NCBI RefSeq assembly: GCF_900112445.1
Contig: NZ_FOYY01000004.1
Span: 62,001-126,000 of the forward strand
DNA: 64,000 nt
Origin: Thiomicrospira sp. ALE5
GTDB taxonomy: Bacteria; Pseudomonadota; Gammaproteobacteria; Thiomicrospirales; Thiomicrospiraceae
Direction of reading: 5' to 3'
Made by a program: the position numbers and the translations under genes. Under the pieces are notes generated by a model, which saw only the letters and a program-made list of their open reading frames with translations, searched no databases and was not told where the DNA came from. Shown piece by piece: positions 39,128 to 48,194 of this stretch (position 1 is the stretch's first letter; each line of letters opens with the position of its first letter).

Positions 39128-39571
39128 TTCCTGAAACAGATTACTATTTTTTTGTTGCACCCACTCATCGAGCATTTGTTGTTCTTGTTTTGAAAGATGT
39201 TTTTGATAACTTTTTTGCCAGCGCTCAGATAAGATCTCTAATAACCTAACGCGCTGTTGCTTCTCGGCAAACACCTTCTGCAAGCCATCAATCTGATCGT
39301 CCAAGGGCGAAATTTTGGCCAAAGTCGCAGTTATGGCTTGATTGATACGCTCGACAAATTCATGCTGGGCAACCAGTTGCGACACAAAACTGATGTCTTT
39401 GCCCATATCATCGACATATTCTCCCAAATAATTTTTTAACTGATCAACTTGTAAAGAAAGTGCTTGCTTCTGCTCTTCAAGCGCCGCCAACTGACTCGAT
39501 ACCTGGTCACGTTCTTGCTCAGCCCAAACTCGCAATCGCTCTAGGCGCTCAATTCTATGCCGCCAATTCAT
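39125..39571 (-). CDS. fliJ: flagellar export protein FliJ
   Basis: 148 residues, one long antiparallel coiled coil (for example ERLRVWAEQERDQVSSQLAAL). FliJ sits in the FliI ATPase ring and couples it to FlhA. Overlaps fliI by 4 bp and ends at the fliK promoter. Confidence 0.92.
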   Translation of the reverse strand: MNWRHRIERLERLRVWAEQERDQVSSQLAALEEQKQALSLQVDQLKNYLGEYVDDMGKDISFVSQLVAQHEFVERINQAITATLAKISPLDDQIDGLQKVFAEKQQRVRLLEILSERWQKSYQKHLSKQEQQMLDEWVQQKNSNLFQE

Positions 39572-40929
39572 CCACCCACCTTAGTGGAAACAACCTGAGC
39601 TAAAGCGGCAACACTCTGCTCCAATGTAAAAGACTCATCAATACCCTGAGCAAGAAACTGCTGTATCTCAGGCAACTTTTGAATAGCTAAATCCAGTTCT
39701 GGTTGCGTTCCTTTTCGATAAGCCCCTAAGTTAATAAGATCTCTCTGTTGCTCATACAGACTCAACCACTTTTTTATCACTAAAGCCTGCTTAAACTGAT
39801 CAGGTTTTGCCACCTCAATCATAAGTCGACTAATGGATGCCTCAATGTCTATTGCTGGATATCGTCCCGACTCTGCAATTGTTCGAGATAAAACAATATG
39901 ACCATCTAAAACGCCTCTAGCGGCATCCACTATGGGATCGGCTTGATCATCGCCTTCTGCTAAGACAGTATATATAGCTGTGATTGAGCCACTATGCTCT
40001 CGCCCATTTCCCGCTCGCTCAACCAACTGAGGCAACCGAAAAAAAACAGAAGGTGGATAGCCTTTGCTTGCAGGGGGTTCACCAATCGCAAGCGCAATCT
40101 CACGTTGGGCTTGGGCAAAACGCGTTAAAGAATCCATTAACAGCAATACATGACGCCCCTGATCGCGAAAATATTCTGCCACCGCAGTTGCCAGCATAGC
40201 CGCATGCAAGCGCATGAGCGGAGGGTCATCCGCGGGAGACGCAATCACAACCGCACGCTTTAAACCCTCCTCGCCTAAATTATGCCGTACAAAGTCATTA
40301 ACTTCTCTCCCACGCTCGCCCACGAGACCGACAACCACTATATCCGCTTGCGTAAAACGCGTCATCATACCCATCAAGACGCTTTTACCCACACCGGTAC
40401 CCGCCATCAAACCTAAACGCTGCCCACGGCCTAATGTTAATAAGGCATTTATCGCTTTAATGCCTACATCCAAAGGTTGTTCAATCGGTGCACGATCTAA
40501 GGGATTAATCGCCTCACCCACCAAACTTACCCAAGCAGACGTCTTGAGTTCTCCCTTACCATCCAAGGGGGCACCATGACCATTAATAACACGCCCTAAC
40601 ATTGCTTCACCTACCGGCACAGACACACCGCCTTCCAAGGGCGTTACCTTAGCATTGGGAGCCAAACCATGGGTACGTGATATCGGCATTAAAAACAAAC
40701 GATCTTGCTGAAAACCAACGACTTCAGCAACGACACTATGGCCTTTAGGATGAGACACCAAACAACGACTACCAACAGGGGCAAACGTACCGACAACTTC
40801 TAACGTCATGCCGACGACGCGCACTAATCGACCCGTTACTTTGATACTTGGCTTAGGTGGGATTTTTGAACATGACTGAACTAAACGATCACTGACCTGC
40901 TGACTTAATGCATTTATCGCATCGTCCAT
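39568..40929 (-). CDS. fliI: flagellar export ATPase FliI
   Basis: 453 residues. F1-beta-like ATPase with Walker A AGTGVGKS (176-183), GERGREVNDF and LLMDSLTRFAQAQREI (Walker B). Hexameric ATPase of the flagellar export apparatus. Confidence 0.97.
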   Translation of the reverse strand: MDDAINALSQQVSDRLVQSCSKIPPKPSIKVTGRLVRVVGMTLEVVGTFAPVGSRCLVSHPKGHSVVAEVVGFQQDRLFLMPISRTHGLAPNAKVTPLEGGVSVPVGEAMLGRVINGHGAPLDGKGELKTSAWVSLVGEAINPLDRAPIEQPLDVGIKAINALLTLGRGQRLGLMAGTGVGKSVLMGMMTRFTQADIVVVGLVGERGREVNDFVRHNLGEEGLKRAVVIASPADDPPLMRLHAAMLATAVAEYFRDQGRHVLLLMDSLTRFAQAQREIALAIGEPPASKGYPPSVFFRLPQLVERAGNGREHSGSITAIYTVLAEGDDQADPIVDAARGVLDGHIVLSRTIAESGRYPAIDIEASISRLMIEVAKPDQFKQALVIKKWLSLYEQQRDLINLGAYRKGTQPELDLAIQKLPEIQQFLAQGIDESFTLEQSVAALAQVVSTKVGG

Positions 40930-40931
40930 AA

Positions 40932-41675
40932 CTAACCCGTCACATGCTCTTTTTGCTGTACAAGCTGCAAAACTTCCGCAGCATTTTCAAGGTAGTTTTT
41001 CATTTCAGCTCGCCAATCATAACTCACCTCAGAGTATTGATAGTTCAGCTTAAAACAACCCGATTCAAGCTGCTCATCCACAATGATTTTTAGATTAGTC
41101 TCTGTAGACTTGAGTACTTTTTCAATTGCGGCCAAGTCTTCATGAGCTAATTTCAGGGCCATAACGGGATCGTCAGTTTGTGGATGTGGGTTGAGTTGCG
41201 TGATGGCCTCTTTGATCAGCGCAATTAACTGCTCTTTATTGGCTGGAACCTCACTCGAAATAAAATTTTCAGCAAGCTGTATCGCAAGTTCAGCAACCTG
41301 TTCAAAAACAATATCTTGCAGCTGTTGATGCGGCTGCTTTAAAAAACTGATGAGCGACTTAACTCGCTGTTCGAGTTCTTGTAACTTCTGGTTATTCTCT
41401 TGCGCTGCCGCCTGCAGGCCTGCTTCTTGCCCCTGCTCAAAGCCCTCTTGGTAGCCCTGCTCAAAACCATCTCGCTTTGCCTGCTCAAACGCTTCTTGTT
41501 TGATTAGTTTAGCGGGCTGCGCGGCTTTATTTTTATTTTCTGCTGCTTGACGAGCGATCAGCTCTTTACGCTGTTGGTCTAAGTCTACAAATTGCCAAGC
41601 TTGAACGCCCTGCTGATCAACCTGGTTATTTTTTAAGATAGTAAAGTCTGCTGCATCGGATGTCTTGCTCATCAA
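40932..41675 (-). CDS. fliH: flagellar export regulator FliH
   Basis: 247 residues. Contains the typical Gly-rich segment FEQGYQEGFEQGQEAGLQ (about 76-93) followed by a C-terminal domain like the V-ATPase E subunit. Binds FliI and links it to FliN. One CAGGCCTG copy encodes EAGLQ within the Gly-rich repeat. Overlaps fliG by 4 bp. Confidence 0.93.
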   Translation of the reverse strand: MMSKTSDAADFTILKNNQVDQQGVQAWQFVDLDQQRKELIARQAAENKNKAAQPAKLIKQEAFEQAKRDGFEQGYQEGFEQGQEAGLQAAAQENNQKLQELEQRVKSLISFLKQPHQQLQDIVFEQVAELAIQLAENFISSEVPANKEQLIALIKEAITQLNPHPQTDDPVMALKLAHEDLAAIEKVLKSTETNLKIIVDEQLESGCFKLNYQYSEVSYDWRAEMKNYLENAAEVLQLVQQKEHVTG

Positions 41676-42697
41676 ATCATCTCTTCACCACCGCCAGGCA
41701 TCATCAACTTGCCTTCATCGGCTAAACGACGAACCAGCTGCACGGCGGTGCGCTGCGCTTCTTCAACTTCACTCAATTTAACTGGACCGCCGGCCTCAAG
41801 ATCATCACGCAAGATATCTGCTTGGCGTTTTGACATATTATTGAGGATTTTTTCCTTCAATTCGTTATCTGCCCCCTTAAGAGCGAGCACCAATACATCG
41901 GGGGGAATTTCAGCTGCAAAGGTTTGCATGCCTCGGTCATCAATACCAACCATATCGTCAAATACAAACATCTTATCTTCAATAGACGTGGCCAAATCGG
42001 CACTATCCTCTGAAATTTTATCCAGGATTTTCTTATCTAAACCGCCACCGACAAGGTTCAACATTTCCGCAGCACGTTTAACCCCCCCAATCGTAGCAAG
42101 CTTACCGCCCTCACCATCGCGTGAAGCACTTTCCAACACATCATTAAGGTCAAAGAGTGCTCTAGGCTGAATGGTGGAGAGGTTGGCCACACGATAAATA
42201 ACCTCTGCTTGAAAACGTTCTGGAATACCTTTTAAGACCTCGGCCGCCGTAGATGCATCAAAATAAGACAGAATAATGGCCACGACTTGTGGATGTTCAT
42301 TTTTTAGCATGTTGGCTATAGATGAAGGATGCATCCATTTTAGCGCCTCCAAACCACGTACTTGGTCTGCTAGCATCGAAGCATCCATACTGTACCCCCC
42401 GCTGCCTCCACTTAAGGCATCAGACATCAATGACTGAGCATACTCGCCCGGGTCAACACCCAGCGCATCCATGCTTAGCGTATCCAGAAAGCTTTTCATC
42501 ACAAACTGAACTTTATCATGGCTGATTTTATCAAGATCAGCCATCGTATTGCCTAAGCGTTGCACCTCACGCGGATTTAAATGTTTTAAGATGCCCTCGG
42601 CTGTCTCCTTGCCAAGTGATAACAATAGAATGGACACTTTTTCAGTGCCTGATAGATCAAATTCGGGCACTTCTAACTCAGCAGACTCATCAGCCAT
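41672..42697 (-). CDS. fliG: flagellar motor switch protein FliG
   Basis: 341 residues. ARM-like domains with KVSILLLSLGKETAEGILKH, the EHPQ motif (KNEHPQVVAIIL), and the C-terminal torque helix with the charged set KEKILNNMSKRQADILRDDLE. Binds FliF and contacts MotA. Confidence 0.97.
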   Translation of the reverse strand: MADESAELEVPEFDLSGTEKVSILLLSLGKETAEGILKHLNPREVQRLGNTMADLDKISHDKVQFVMKSFLDTLSMDALGVDPGEYAQSLMSDALSGGSGGYSMDASMLADQVRGLEALKWMHPSSIANMLKNEHPQVVAIILSYFDASTAAEVLKGIPERFQAEVIYRVANLSTIQPRALFDLNDVLESASRDGEGGKLATIGGVKRAAEMLNLVGGGLDKKILDKISEDSADLATSIEDKMFVFDDMVGIDDRGMQTFAAEIPPDVLVLALKGADNELKEKILNNMSKRQADILRDDLEAGGPVKLSEVEEAQRTAVQLVRRLADEGKLMMPGGGEEMI

Positions 42698-42700
42698 ATC

Positions 42701-44377
42701 TTACTTTTTCTCCTGCATCCACTCTTTGAGCACCATTGCAACAAGCTTAGGATCACTTGTTGCCAACTCCCTGACCTTATCAAACAATTCCGAGTTATTT
42801 GTGGACTCATCCTCTGTTTGACTTTCGTTGCCAATTTCCCTGTTCATTTGATCCAGTGCTTGACTAATATCAGGCGTAGCCAGTGTAAGCTCTTCATCTA
42901 ACACATCCTCAGGATAAGCAACCTGTTCCCAGTTTTTTTGACCAAGGTCACGAAGCATGGGTCGCACAACTCCAAATACAATTACTAAAATAGCAATCGC
43001 TGCAACCAAATGCTTAATGGCATCCCAGAACCAAACCTCCTCCCAAATAGGACCCGATTCAAAGAATGATTCCTCAGGCGCTACAAACGCGGTATTTATT
43101 AACGATAAAGTATCACCTCGTGCGGTATCAAGCCCTAAACTATCCGAAATAATTTGTCTAAAGCTGGCTAATTCATCTTCGGTAAGTGCCTGGCGTTGTA
43201 TTTCACCATCAACATTCACTAAACGATCGTCTAAGACAACAGCTACTGACAAACGTTTTAGCGCGCCAGCAGGATTTTTAATATGACTGATAGTGCGATC
43301 AATTTCAAAATTACGCGTGCGACGCTCTGATAAATTGCGTACACTTGGATCATTAGCAGGATCTAATAACTCTTCTGGCGCCAGGCCTGCTGGTGGTGGC
43401 TGGTTAGTTAAAGCGCCCGGTATCCCTTGGGGACCAACATCACGATTAATTTCTCGAATCTCCTGCTCTGAACGAATGGCTCGAGGATCAGGATCAAAGT
43501 TTTCTCTTGTCTGCTCAACTTGCGTAAAATCAAGCTCTGCACTCACTTGCGCTCTAACGCGATTGGCGCCCCCTAAAATCGGCGCCATTAAATTGATCAC
43601 TCTCTGTGATAAGGAGTCTTCAATGTCACGCGTGTAATCTAATTGGCGCATGCTTAAGTGCAAATCTGAGGTACGCAACGAATTAGACAATAGATTACCA
43701 AACTGGTCTACCACTGTAACATTAGCTGAATCTAAGTTCGGGACACTAGCGGCAACAAGGTGCACTATAGCGGCAACATTTTGCTCATCTAAACTACGGC
43801 CAGAACGCAAACGCAAAACGACTGATGCACTAGCCGCCTGCTGCTCTCGCACGAAAACGGACCTTTTGGGTAAACCAAGCATGACACGTGCCGATTCGAC
43901 TTGATTAATTGAGGCAACAGACCTTGCTAGCTCACCTTCCAAGGCACGATGAAATTGGGTTGTTTCACGAAACTGCGAAATGCCAAAGCCCTGATCCCGA
44001 TCAAGCAGCTGGTAACCTGATTCAACTGGCCGTGGATAACCGTCAGCAGCAAGCTGCAACCGCAATGAATGCACCTGATTAGCAGGAACCAAGACACTAG
44101 AACCCGTTGAGTCAAGCTTATAATTAACTCGCTGAGAATCAAGAATTTGAACCACTTCATTGAGTTCGCTTGGCTCCATATTGCCAAACAACAATGCGTA
44201 GTTTGTGGACTGCGACCATAGTAAAATCGCAACTATGAGCGCAACTGAAGCAGAAAGGCCTACAATTAGGCTTATTTGACGAGCGACCGGTAGAGCGGTC
44301 ATATTATTGATTATATTATCAAAACTAAAAGACTGACGGGCATTGTCATTTTTATTTATTGAAGCCGATTCCGCCAT
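42701..44377 (-). CDS. fliF: flagellar MS-ring protein FliF
   Basis: 558 residues. Two membrane helices (about 36-57 and 450-470) flank a periplasmic part with ring-building motifs (ALEGELARSVASINQVESAR). The C-terminal tail (DPKLVAMVLKEWMQEKK) binds FliG. First structure of the basal body. Starts 29 bp after fliE. Confidence 0.96.
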   Translation of the reverse strand: MAESASINKNDNARQSFSFDNIINNMTALPVARQISLIVGLSASVALIVAILLWSQSTNYALLFGNMEPSELNEVVQILDSQRVNYKLDSTGSSVLVPANQVHSLRLQLAADGYPRPVESGYQLLDRDQGFGISQFRETTQFHRALEGELARSVASINQVESARVMLGLPKRSVFVREQQAASASVVLRLRSGRSLDEQNVAAIVHLVAASVPNLDSANVTVVDQFGNLLSNSLRTSDLHLSMRQLDYTRDIEDSLSQRVINLMAPILGGANRVRAQVSAELDFTQVEQTRENFDPDPRAIRSEQEIREINRDVGPQGIPGALTNQPPPAGLAPEELLDPANDPSVRNLSERRTRNFEIDRTISHIKNPAGALKRLSVAVVLDDRLVNVDGEIQRQALTEDELASFRQIISDSLGLDTARGDTLSLINTAFVAPEESFFESGPIWEEVWFWDAIKHLVAAIAILVIVFGVVRPMLRDLGQKNWEQVAYPEDVLDEELTLATPDISQALDQMNREIGNESQTEDESTNNSELFDKVRELATSDPKLVAMVLKEWMQEKK

Positions 44378-44406
44378 ACCTGTCTCTTAATTGAAATTCT
44401 TTAAAC

Positions 44407-44733
44407 CTATATAGGCATATTCATAACATCTTTGTAAGCTTCAACGAGTTTATTGCGTACCTGGGTCATGGCTTCAAAAGACAAGCTTGCTTTCTGTGCT
44501 TGCAGCATAACCTCTGTTAAATCAGCCGACGGATCACCTGTTACAAGGGCTTCTCTCATTTGCTCTGTTTGTTGAGCTTGAGAATTAACTGCCGCCAAAG
44601 ACTCCTGCAACATTTGACCAAACCCGGCCGCATCTGCACTAGATGCGGCACTAATGTCCTGAGGTTTATTTTGCGCCTGAGCACTCAAAGCCTGCATTTG
44701 TAGCAATAAACTTTGTGTATCCACTTTATCCAT
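44407..44733 (-). CDS. fliE: flagellar hook-basal body protein FliE
   Basis: 108 residues. C-terminal VMLQAQKASLSFEAMTQVRNKLVEAYKDVMNMPI-type ending (read here as blocks LQAQKASLSFEAMTQVRNKL and AYKDVMNMPI), diagnostic of FliE, which joins the MS ring to the rod. Heads the fliEFGHIJ operon with a sigma-54 promoter upstream. Confidence 0.95.
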   Translation of the reverse strand: MDKVDTQSLLLQMQALSAQAQNKPQDISAASSADAAGFGQMLQESLAAVNSQAQQTEQMREALVTGDPSADLTEVMLQAQKASLSFEAMTQVRNKLVEAYKDVMNMPI

Positions 44734-44787
44734 AAGGACTCACTACCTATTGATGTGAAAATAGTATCATAATTAATATGATCTTAC

Positions 44788-44804
44788 AGCAATCCATGTG
44801 CCAA
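44788..44804 (-). promoter_or_regulatory. sigma-54 promoter of fliEFGHIJ
   Basis: Minus strand TTGGCACATGGATTGCT: GG at 44801-44802, ten bases, GC at 44789-44790; an almost perfect match to TTGGCAC-N5-TTGCT. It overlaps nothing but abuts the fleR stop (44805-44807). An AT-rich inverted repeat ATCATA/TATGAT (44766-44782) covers the expected start site. Confidence 0.88.
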
Positions 44805-46136
44805 TTAATTGAACTCAATACCCAACTCTTTGTACTTTGCTAACTTGTAACGCAGCGTGCGCGTGCTTAGGTTAAGTTCATCTGCTGTTTTTTGCCGATG
44901 ACCGTTATGTTTCTTTAACACCGTTAAGATCAATTTCATTTCTTGTGTTTTAAGATCACTGTCACCAGAACTGCTCGTATCCACATGGTTATTCTGCTCA
45001 AGGTTCTGCACTGACACAGCGTCAAACAGCAAGTCATCCCGCTCTATTTTTGTTCCTGTACGCATGACCATTGCTCTTTGAATAACGTTATCAAGCTCTC
45101 GAATATTTCCAGGCCAATTATGCTGTTTTAAACAAACTAGTGCCTCTTCTGCAACACCTTCACAGGGCTGGCCAAGTGTTTGATAACGCTTAATCAACCG
45201 CTGTGCAATCGGTTCAATATCGTCTGGTCGCGCTGACAATGCCGGCAACGTCAGCGGAAAAACATTTAAACGATAGTATAAATCTTCACGAAAACCGCCT
45301 TCATGAATCGCTTTAGACATATCAATATTGGTTGCACTAATCACCCTCACATCAAGTGATAGGGTTTTGGTCGAACCAATCCGCTCCACTTCGCGCTCTT
45401 GCAAAACACGTAACAACTTAGCTTGCAAATCCGCCTTCAACTCACCAATTTCATCCAAAAAAAGTGTTCCACCCTGGGCTTGTTCAAACTTTCCTGGCAT
45501 CGCTTTTAGCGCACCAGTGAAAGCCCCCTTCTCATAACCGAATAAGACGGCCTCAATCATATTTTCGGGAATAGCTGCACAATTGATTGCCACAAAAGGC
45601 TGGTCAGCACGCATCGACTGCTGGTGAACATAACGTGCTAACACCTCTTTACCAGATCCACTGGCCCCTTGAATCAATACACTCGCCTCAGTCTTTGCCA
45701 CTTTATCTGCTAGTTTTTTGACCTGCTGTGTTTTTGGGTCGACGGCAATAAAAGCATCTTCCTGACTCGCATCCCTTTGAAAGTAGAGTTTAGCCTTTTC
45801 CACCAGTACAGACGCCTCAAATGGCTTTGCTAAGTAGTCAACGGCGCCATACTTCATCGCTGAAACCGCTTGTTCAATCGAGCCATAGGCGGTCATCAAC
45901 ACAATGGGCAAATGTGGTTTAAGTGCACGGATTCGCTGCATTAGCTGATAACCATCCAACAAGCCATCCATCCGTATATCACTGAAAACCATCGCAATTT
46001 CATCATTTAACGCCACCAAGGCATCTTCGGCGTTACTGACCGCTACAACATCATAATCATGCACCGATAAGATATCGACTAGCGCTTCTTGTAACGCTGG
46101 ATCATCCTCAACAACTAAGATTTTTGTTTCAAACAC
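44805..46136 (-). CDS. fleR: sigma-54-dependent flagellar response regulator FleR/FlrC
   Basis: 443 residues. Receiver domain with phospho-Asp 53 (VFSDIRMDG), AAA+ domain with Walker A GASGSGKE (157-164) and the sigma-54 contact loop GAFTGA (204-209), and a Fis-type helix-turn-helix at the end (RQKTADELNLSTRTLRYKL). With FleS it activates class III flagellar genes; sigma-54 promoters are found before fliE, fliK and the second flagellin. Starts 12 bp after fleS. Confidence 0.94.
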   Translation of the reverse strand: MFETKILVVEDDPALQEALVDILSVHDYDVVAVSNAEDALVALNDEIAMVFSDIRMDGLLDGYQLMQRIRALKPHLPIVLMTAYGSIEQAVSAMKYGAVDYLAKPFEASVLVEKAKLYFQRDASQEDAFIAVDPKTQQVKKLADKVAKTEASVLIQGASGSGKEVLARYVHQQSMRADQPFVAINCAAIPENMIEAVLFGYEKGAFTGALKAMPGKFEQAQGGTLFLDEIGELKADLQAKLLRVLQEREVERIGSTKTLSLDVRVISATNIDMSKAIHEGGFREDLYYRLNVFPLTLPALSARPDDIEPIAQRLIKRYQTLGQPCEGVAEEALVCLKQHNWPGNIRELDNVIQRAMVMRTGTKIERDDLLFDAVSVQNLEQNNHVDTSSSGDSDLKTQEMKLILTVLKKHNGHRQKTADELNLSTRTLRYKLAKYKELGIEFN

Positions 46137-46148
46137 TGATATCCCTTT

Positions 46149-47318
46149 TTAACTAGATTCATTTTGCCGTTCACTCGATTGCTGTGGGTAACAACGAGGT
46201 AAACGTAATCCAAAACAGCTACCCTTTCCTTCAGTTGACTCCACCCAAACATGACCACCATGAGCCTCAGCAACCGCACGAACGACCGCTAGACCTAAAC
46301 CCGTGCCCTTGGCTCGACTAGTATAAAAAGGCTCAAAAATTTTCTCATACAAATCAGCCGATATACCGGGACCATTATCACAAACAATCAAATCTACCCA
46401 GTCAGGTTTCAAATAGACCGCCAATCTAATGACCGCTTGCTCTTTAACAACATCAGTCGCATTAACCACTAAATTTTGTAAGGCCGTCTGCAACGCATCC
46501 GCATCACCTAATACCCATGCTCGCTCAGGATTGGGCTGAAACAGTGCCTCACTTTTTGACTTGCTCAGAACTGGCTCAAGTTGCAACATAACATGCTGTA
46601 CTAGTTCACTTACTTCAACTGGGTTTTGGCCAACCTCTCCCCCTTTAGCATATTGCAGCATATCAGTGATTAAAGATTCTAAATGCTTCAAATTCGTTAA
46701 CGCCTTTTGTGAAAAACGCGCCGCTCGATCATTTTGTTCACGCGTTAAAACTTGTTCTAACTGGGAAATGTATAGCAATGCAGCTGATAAGGGTGTACGA
46801 ATTTGATGGGCAAGAGAGGCCGCCATTTCACCCATTGATTTTAGGCGTTGATGACGGTTAACATGATTTTGCAATTGTCGCGCTGCAGTGACGTCCTGAA
46901 TCAGTAAAATTTTACCCAAGGTTTCGTCAAGCGCGACTTGTGACAAATGATAAATAGAGCCAGATTCCGATACTAATTCCTGTGCATCATTACGAGAAGT
47001 AAAACGCTGCTCAACAAGGCCCTCCCAGCTCATTCCCAGTGCATCTGCACCCAGAATATCATGAGCACTCGCATTCATCTCAATAACTTGGTTATCATCA
47101 TTTAGCACCATAACGCCTGCTGGCAATAAAGCTAATAGGCGCTCTAAACGATCGGCAACGCGCCGTTTTTCCAAATTACTTTGAGTAAGCTGAGACTGTA
47201 AGTGAACAACCTGCTGCTGCAGAGAAGAGTAAGCTTTGGTAAGGTTTTCAGACGTTTTGTTGAACAGACTAAAGGCCTGCTCTAGTTCAGCGAGTCTATC
47301 ACTATCTTTTATCGACAC
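46149..47318 (-). CDS. fleS: flagellar sensor histidine kinase FleS/FlrB
   Basis: 389 residues, soluble. N-terminal coiled coil, PAS domain (about 58-150, LPAGVMVLNDDNQVIEMNAS), HisKA with H171 (ASLAHQIRTPLSAAL), HATPase_c with NLVVNATD, DNGPGI and GTGLGLAVVRAVAEAHGG. Phosphorylates FleR. GTG start with AAGG upstream. Confidence 0.93.
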   Translation of the reverse strand: MSIKDSDRLAELEQAFSLFNKTSENLTKAYSSLQQQVVHLQSQLTQSNLEKRRVADRLERLLALLPAGVMVLNDDNQVIEMNASAHDILGADALGMSWEGLVEQRFTSRNDAQELVSESGSIYHLSQVALDETLGKILLIQDVTAARQLQNHVNRHQRLKSMGEMAASLAHQIRTPLSAALLYISQLEQVLTREQNDRAARFSQKALTNLKHLESLITDMLQYAKGGEVGQNPVEVSELVQHVMLQLEPVLSKSKSEALFQPNPERAWVLGDADALQTALQNLVVNATDVVKEQAVIRLAVYLKPDWVDLIVCDNGPGISADLYEKIFEPFYTSRAKGTGLGLAVVRAVAEAHGGHVWVESTEGKGSCFGLRLPRCYPQQSSERQNESS

Positions 47319-47367
47319 ACCTTAGCTCCCTTAGTACCAAATCATCGTACAATAAGACTTAGAGGCT

Positions 47368-47396
47368 AGTATATAGGATTCGCTATAATAATGACA
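47368..47396 (-). promoter_or_regulatory. weak candidate sigma-70 promoter of fleSR
   Basis: Minus strand TGTCAT (47391-47396), 17 bp, TATACT (47368-47373), directly after fliT. The -10 is good and the -35 poor. Confidence 0.3.
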
Positions 47397-47699
47397 TTAA
47401 GTCACATATTGGCGTGTTTGAGCAAACTGTTTTTTTTCTTTAACATAATCACTTTGCAAGCAGGCCTGCTGATCTTTAGTTAACCGAATCAACTGCTGAT
47501 TGTTAGACATTAAGGCTTCATAAAGCGCTGAATCCTGTTGAAGTTGCTGCATGGAATAGCTACTTTTGTAGCTCTCTAACTGCTGAACAAACTGGTTATG
47601 CGCGGCTTCAAGGGCAAGCCAGTCCCCCTTTTCTGCCAGCAACACCTGATGTTGTGAAGCAGCGAGTAATCCTAGTCTAAGCGATTGCTTTTCATTCAT
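47397..47699 (-). CDS. fliT: FliT-like flagellar chaperone
   Basis: 100 residues, all helical, no hydrophobic segment. Position directly after fliS, and helices ALEAAHNQFVQQLESYKSSY and NQQLIRLTKDQQACLQSDY, fit the poorly conserved FliT family, which chaperones the filament cap FliD. Assignment leans on context. One CAGGCCTG copy encodes QQACLQ. Confidence 0.7.
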   Translation of the reverse strand: MNEKQSLRLGLLAASQHQVLLAEKGDWLALEAAHNQFVQQLESYKSSYSMQQLQQDSALYEALMSNNQQLIRLTKDQQACLQSDYVKEKKQFAQTRQYVT

Positions 47700-47724
47700 A
47701 CAAGTCCTGAACTCTAGAGATAGA

Positions 47725-48171
47725 TCAACTGGCTAATCGTTGGCTTCGCATGTCATTAAGCTCTTGTTGAGTCAACTGCTGATAGTTATCTGGCATGAGC
47801 AACCACGCTTCTTGTAAACTCTCCATTAACTCTACAGCTTCGTTTAAAATAGCTACATCATTATGAAAAGATGCCTCAGTCACTCGTCTAGCAATATAGT
47901 CATACAAGCTATTTAAATTTTGTGCGACTTCACCACCCGCTTCCAAATCTAAGCCACCTTTTAAACCGTAAACTATCCCAATCACACGGTTAGCCTCTTG
48001 TGTTTTTTCGGAAATTTGCTTGCGCTCAATAAAAAACCGCATAACCTTCATGTGCTTAATGCCAGACTCATATAAAATCTTCACAAGCTGAAATGGCGTA
48101 GCCTGAGGAATAGACGTTTCCAAAGCATGATTCTGGTATTGTTGTGCCATTTTTTGCATTGCATAACTCAT
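47725..48171 (-). CDS. fliS: flagellin export chaperone FliS
   Basis: 148 residues from ATG 48171, which has AGGAG 7 nt upstream; the frame is open a little further. Four-helix bundle with ATPFQLVKILYESGIKHMK and LYDYIARRVTEASFHND, typical of FliS, which keeps flagellin unfolded before export. Confidence 0.94.
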   Translation of the reverse strand: MSYAMQKMAQQYQNHALETSIPQATPFQLVKILYESGIKHMKVMRFFIERKQISEKTQEANRVIGIVYGLKGGLDLEAGGEVAQNLNSLYDYIARRVTEASFHNDVAILNEAVELMESLQEAWLLMPDNYQQLTQQELNDMRSQRLAS

Positions 48172-48194
48172 CAATCTTCTCCTCAAATCAATGC

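Noticed and set aside
47319-47345. Sigma-54-like TTTGGTACTAAGGGAGC before fleS
   Set aside because: GG-N10-GC spacing is right, but the -12 is poor and transcription would begin at the start codon.
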